A program made the position numbers and the translations under genes. The notes under the pieces were generated by a model. It had not been told where the DNA came from and did not search any database. It was given only the letters and a program-made list of their open reading frames with translations. A stretch of DNA of 40,979 nucleotides from Pseudomonadales bacterium. GTDB taxonomy: Bacteria > Pseudomonadota > Gammaproteobacteria > Pseudomonadales > Pseudohongiellaceae. The DNA is taken from assembly GCA_022827425.1 (NCBI GenBank), contig JAJDSZ010000105.1, forward strand, positions 1 through 40,979. The letters are read 5' to 3'. This document shows, in pieces, positions 39,845-40,979 of this stretch; positions within the stretch are counted from its first letter, which is position 1, and every line of letters begins with the position of its first letter.

Positions 39845-40979
39845 AAACTGAACCGGAAGTTCAGGTAGACATAGTCCTTGTCGTAGTTGTCGCGCGGGAA
39901 AGTCGAGTCCCTGCGCTGCACCCGCAAGCCCAGGTCGAATTCGGCCATCCTGCTGAGTTTCCAGATCGCGCGGACGGTGCCGGTCAGGATTTCGTCCTCC
40001 CGGGCGATTCCAACGTACTCGTTCGTCGTCAAGCCGATATCGCCACCGATCAGCACGTTGCGGCGCAGTTCGTGGTCGAGGCTGAGGTTCAGCGACGAAG
40101 CCATGTAGCCGGAGGCCTGGCGCAGCGCGGATTCGTTGACCGTGCGTCTTGCCGTACCCCGGAAAGTGGTAAGTGGCGTCGCGTTCCAGGTCAGGGAGCC
40201 GCCGTAGCTGATTCCGTCCACTTCCGGCAGCCGTTCGTCCCGGTCGTAGGATTGCCTGCGGTAGCCGGCAAACAGCTCTCCGCCGAGCACGGCGCCGATA
40301 TCCAGCCGCGTGCCCAGCACCGTCTCGGCGCCGTCGGAATCCCGGGCGAACCGGTCGCCGCCCTGCAGCCGGTCATAACGGCGGCTGAAGCGCGTTGTGC
40401 GCAGGAAGAGTTCGTTCCCGGGAGAAATATCGAGACCGATCCTCGCCGAAACTTCCCTTTCGCCCCGGTCGCGGTCGTTCTGGGTGAGAACCCGTCCGGT
40501 GAGCCCATCGACCGCGTTGTCATACGCGAGTCCGGTGTAATGTCCCTCGATTCCGAAAGAAAGGCGGTTCAGGCGCCGGAACAGTTCGATGCCCGCATCC
40601 GTCATCTTCCGTGAAACCGGCTCCAGGGCCGTGAAGGGGGATTCCGGGTCGCCGCGCTCCTCGTGGAGTTCGCGGAGTGTCACGTCGGCGCGCAGCCAGG
40701 CGTCGCGCGAAATGTCGATCCTTCCGCCGAAACCCGCGAACCAGTTCACGACGTTTTCGCTGTCCGCCTCGGCGAAGTCGCTCGCTTCGAGCCCCGCGTC
40801 CAGCCGAAATTCGTGGCGGTTCCATCGGGAAACGCCGAAAACCCTTGGACGGGTATAGCGAATGGTGTCCCGCGTTACGTCATCGGACAGCCGGTAGATA
40901 TTGTCATCCTGGGCCACTCCCAACTCGAGAGACGGGTACAGGATGACACTGGGGGGGGGGGCGGGCGCCCCCCGCCCCC
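39841..40979 (-). CDS. Outer-membrane beta-barrel of exopolysaccharide export, 5' end cut
   Basis: About 378 codons are visible; the frame runs out of the window, and the last bases at the edge are low-complexity. The sequence has many alternating amphipathic strands (for example R-R-N-V-L-I-G-G-D-I-G-L-T, Y-V-Y-L-N-F-R-F-S-L) with aromatic residues, and ends in F-R-F-S-L, an outer-membrane-like C-terminus. The first visible part L-Y-P-S-L-E-L-G-V-A-Q-D-D-N-I-Y-R is typical of such barrels in exopolysaccharide loci. It probably forms the outer-membrane pore or helps assembly with the short Wza-like protein. No signal peptide is visible, so the true start lies outside. Confidence 0.8.
   Translation of the reverse strand, partial: GRGAPAPPPSVILYPSLELGVAQDDNIYRLSDDVTRDTIRYTRPRVFGVSRWNRHEFRLDAGLEASDFAEADSENVVNWFAGFGGRIDISRDAWLRADVTLRELHEERGDPESPFTALEPVSRKMTDAGIELFRRLNRLSFGIEGHYTGLAYDNAVDGLTGRVLTQNDRDRGEREVSARIGLDISPGNELFLRTTRFSRRYDRLQGGDRFARDSDGAETVLGTRLDIGAVLGGELFAGYRRQSYDRDERLPEVDGISYGGSLTWNATPLTTFRGTARRTVNESALRQASGYMASSLNLSLDHELRRNVLIGGDIGLTTNEYVGIAREDEILTGTVRAIWKLSRMAEFDLGLRVQRRDSTFPRDNYDKDYVYLNFRFSL
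40951..40979. repeat. G/C homopolymer at the window edge
   Basis: Eleven G from 40951 followed by a self-complementary G/C stretch to the end. The sequence can fold back on itself. It is most easily explained as an assembly edge, although it falls in the barrel gene, and in principle could be a third slippage tract. Confidence 0.6.

Noticed and set aside
1..40979. CRISPR arrays, tRNA or rRNA genes, complete insertion sequences, reverse transcriptase
   Set aside because: Looked for regular direct repeats, tRNA-like ends and transposase or RT motifs; none seen.

Overview
The window is high-GC Gram-negative DNA, most likely from a proteobacterium and plausibly a gammaproteobacterium. Pointers are a Wzc-type tyrosine autokinase, a Wza-like export protein with an outer-membrane barrel, DinJ/YafQ, and integrative-element genes of proteobacterial type. 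The right edge ends in low-complexity G/C sequence, so this is probably a draft contig end. Several genes are broken (toxin-antitoxin remnant, GT-C pseudogene, SRAP gene with an amber codon, S24 fragment), which suggests an eroding accessory region.

Layout. (1) 1-9.7 kb: a truncated arylsulfatase, a decayed excisionase-type antitoxin/PIN toxin pair, then polytopic membrane proteins: a GT-C type glycosyltransferase, a deleted GT-C pseudogene, a membrane-anchored spermidine-synthase-like protein, another GT-C-like protein, and two tandem paralogues of an unrecognised membrane family. (2) 9.7-10.45 kb: a gene-free stretch full of perfect hairpins, including a module also found at 0.66 kb. (3) 10.4-21.1 kb: a mobile-element remnant with a lone acyl carrier protein, RadC, a DinJ/winged-helix/YafQ cluster, an S24 repressor fragment fused against a shortened ParB-like gene, an SRAP (YedK/HMCES) gene with one amber codon, a RelE-like toxin-antitoxin pair, and a MoxR ATPase/DUF3150-like/VWA module. 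Three genes here share a similar GC-rich leader.

(4) 21.2-23.8 kb: the most interesting part. A small ORF has the features of a lasso-peptide precursor: a W-x-x-P-x-V-x3-G leader motif, Thr at position -2, and a 17-residue core starting with Gly and carrying Glu at position 9. It is followed by a B2-type leader peptidase and a PF14907-type nucleotidyltransferase. A run of 14 C lies in the leader, exactly between the best start codon (with promoter and Shine-Dalgarno) and the core. As sequenced, that start is out of frame with the core by one base, so the tract could act as an on/off switch, unless it is a sequencing artefact. No lasso cyclase or separate RRE protein is seen in the window.

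(5) 24.0-25.85 kb: an AT-rich two-gene unit, an OLD/RecF-like AAA ATPase overlapping a PIN nuclease, probably an imported defence or toxin module. (6) 26.3-40.98 kb: a Wzx/Wzy-type exopolysaccharide locus with a PPP phosphatase, two polymerase/ligase-like proteins, a 2OG-Fe(II) oxygenase, a methyltransferase, a GT4, a flippase, a GT-B-like protein, a single-span protein, the Wzc kinase, a WbaP/WcaJ-type initiating transferase, a Wza-like export protein and an outer-membrane barrel. Plus-strand genes (26.3-32.5 kb) and minus-strand genes (32.5-41 kb) converge at 32.52 kb. One polymerase gene contains a run of 14 G, and the barrel gene runs into a G/C run at the edge.
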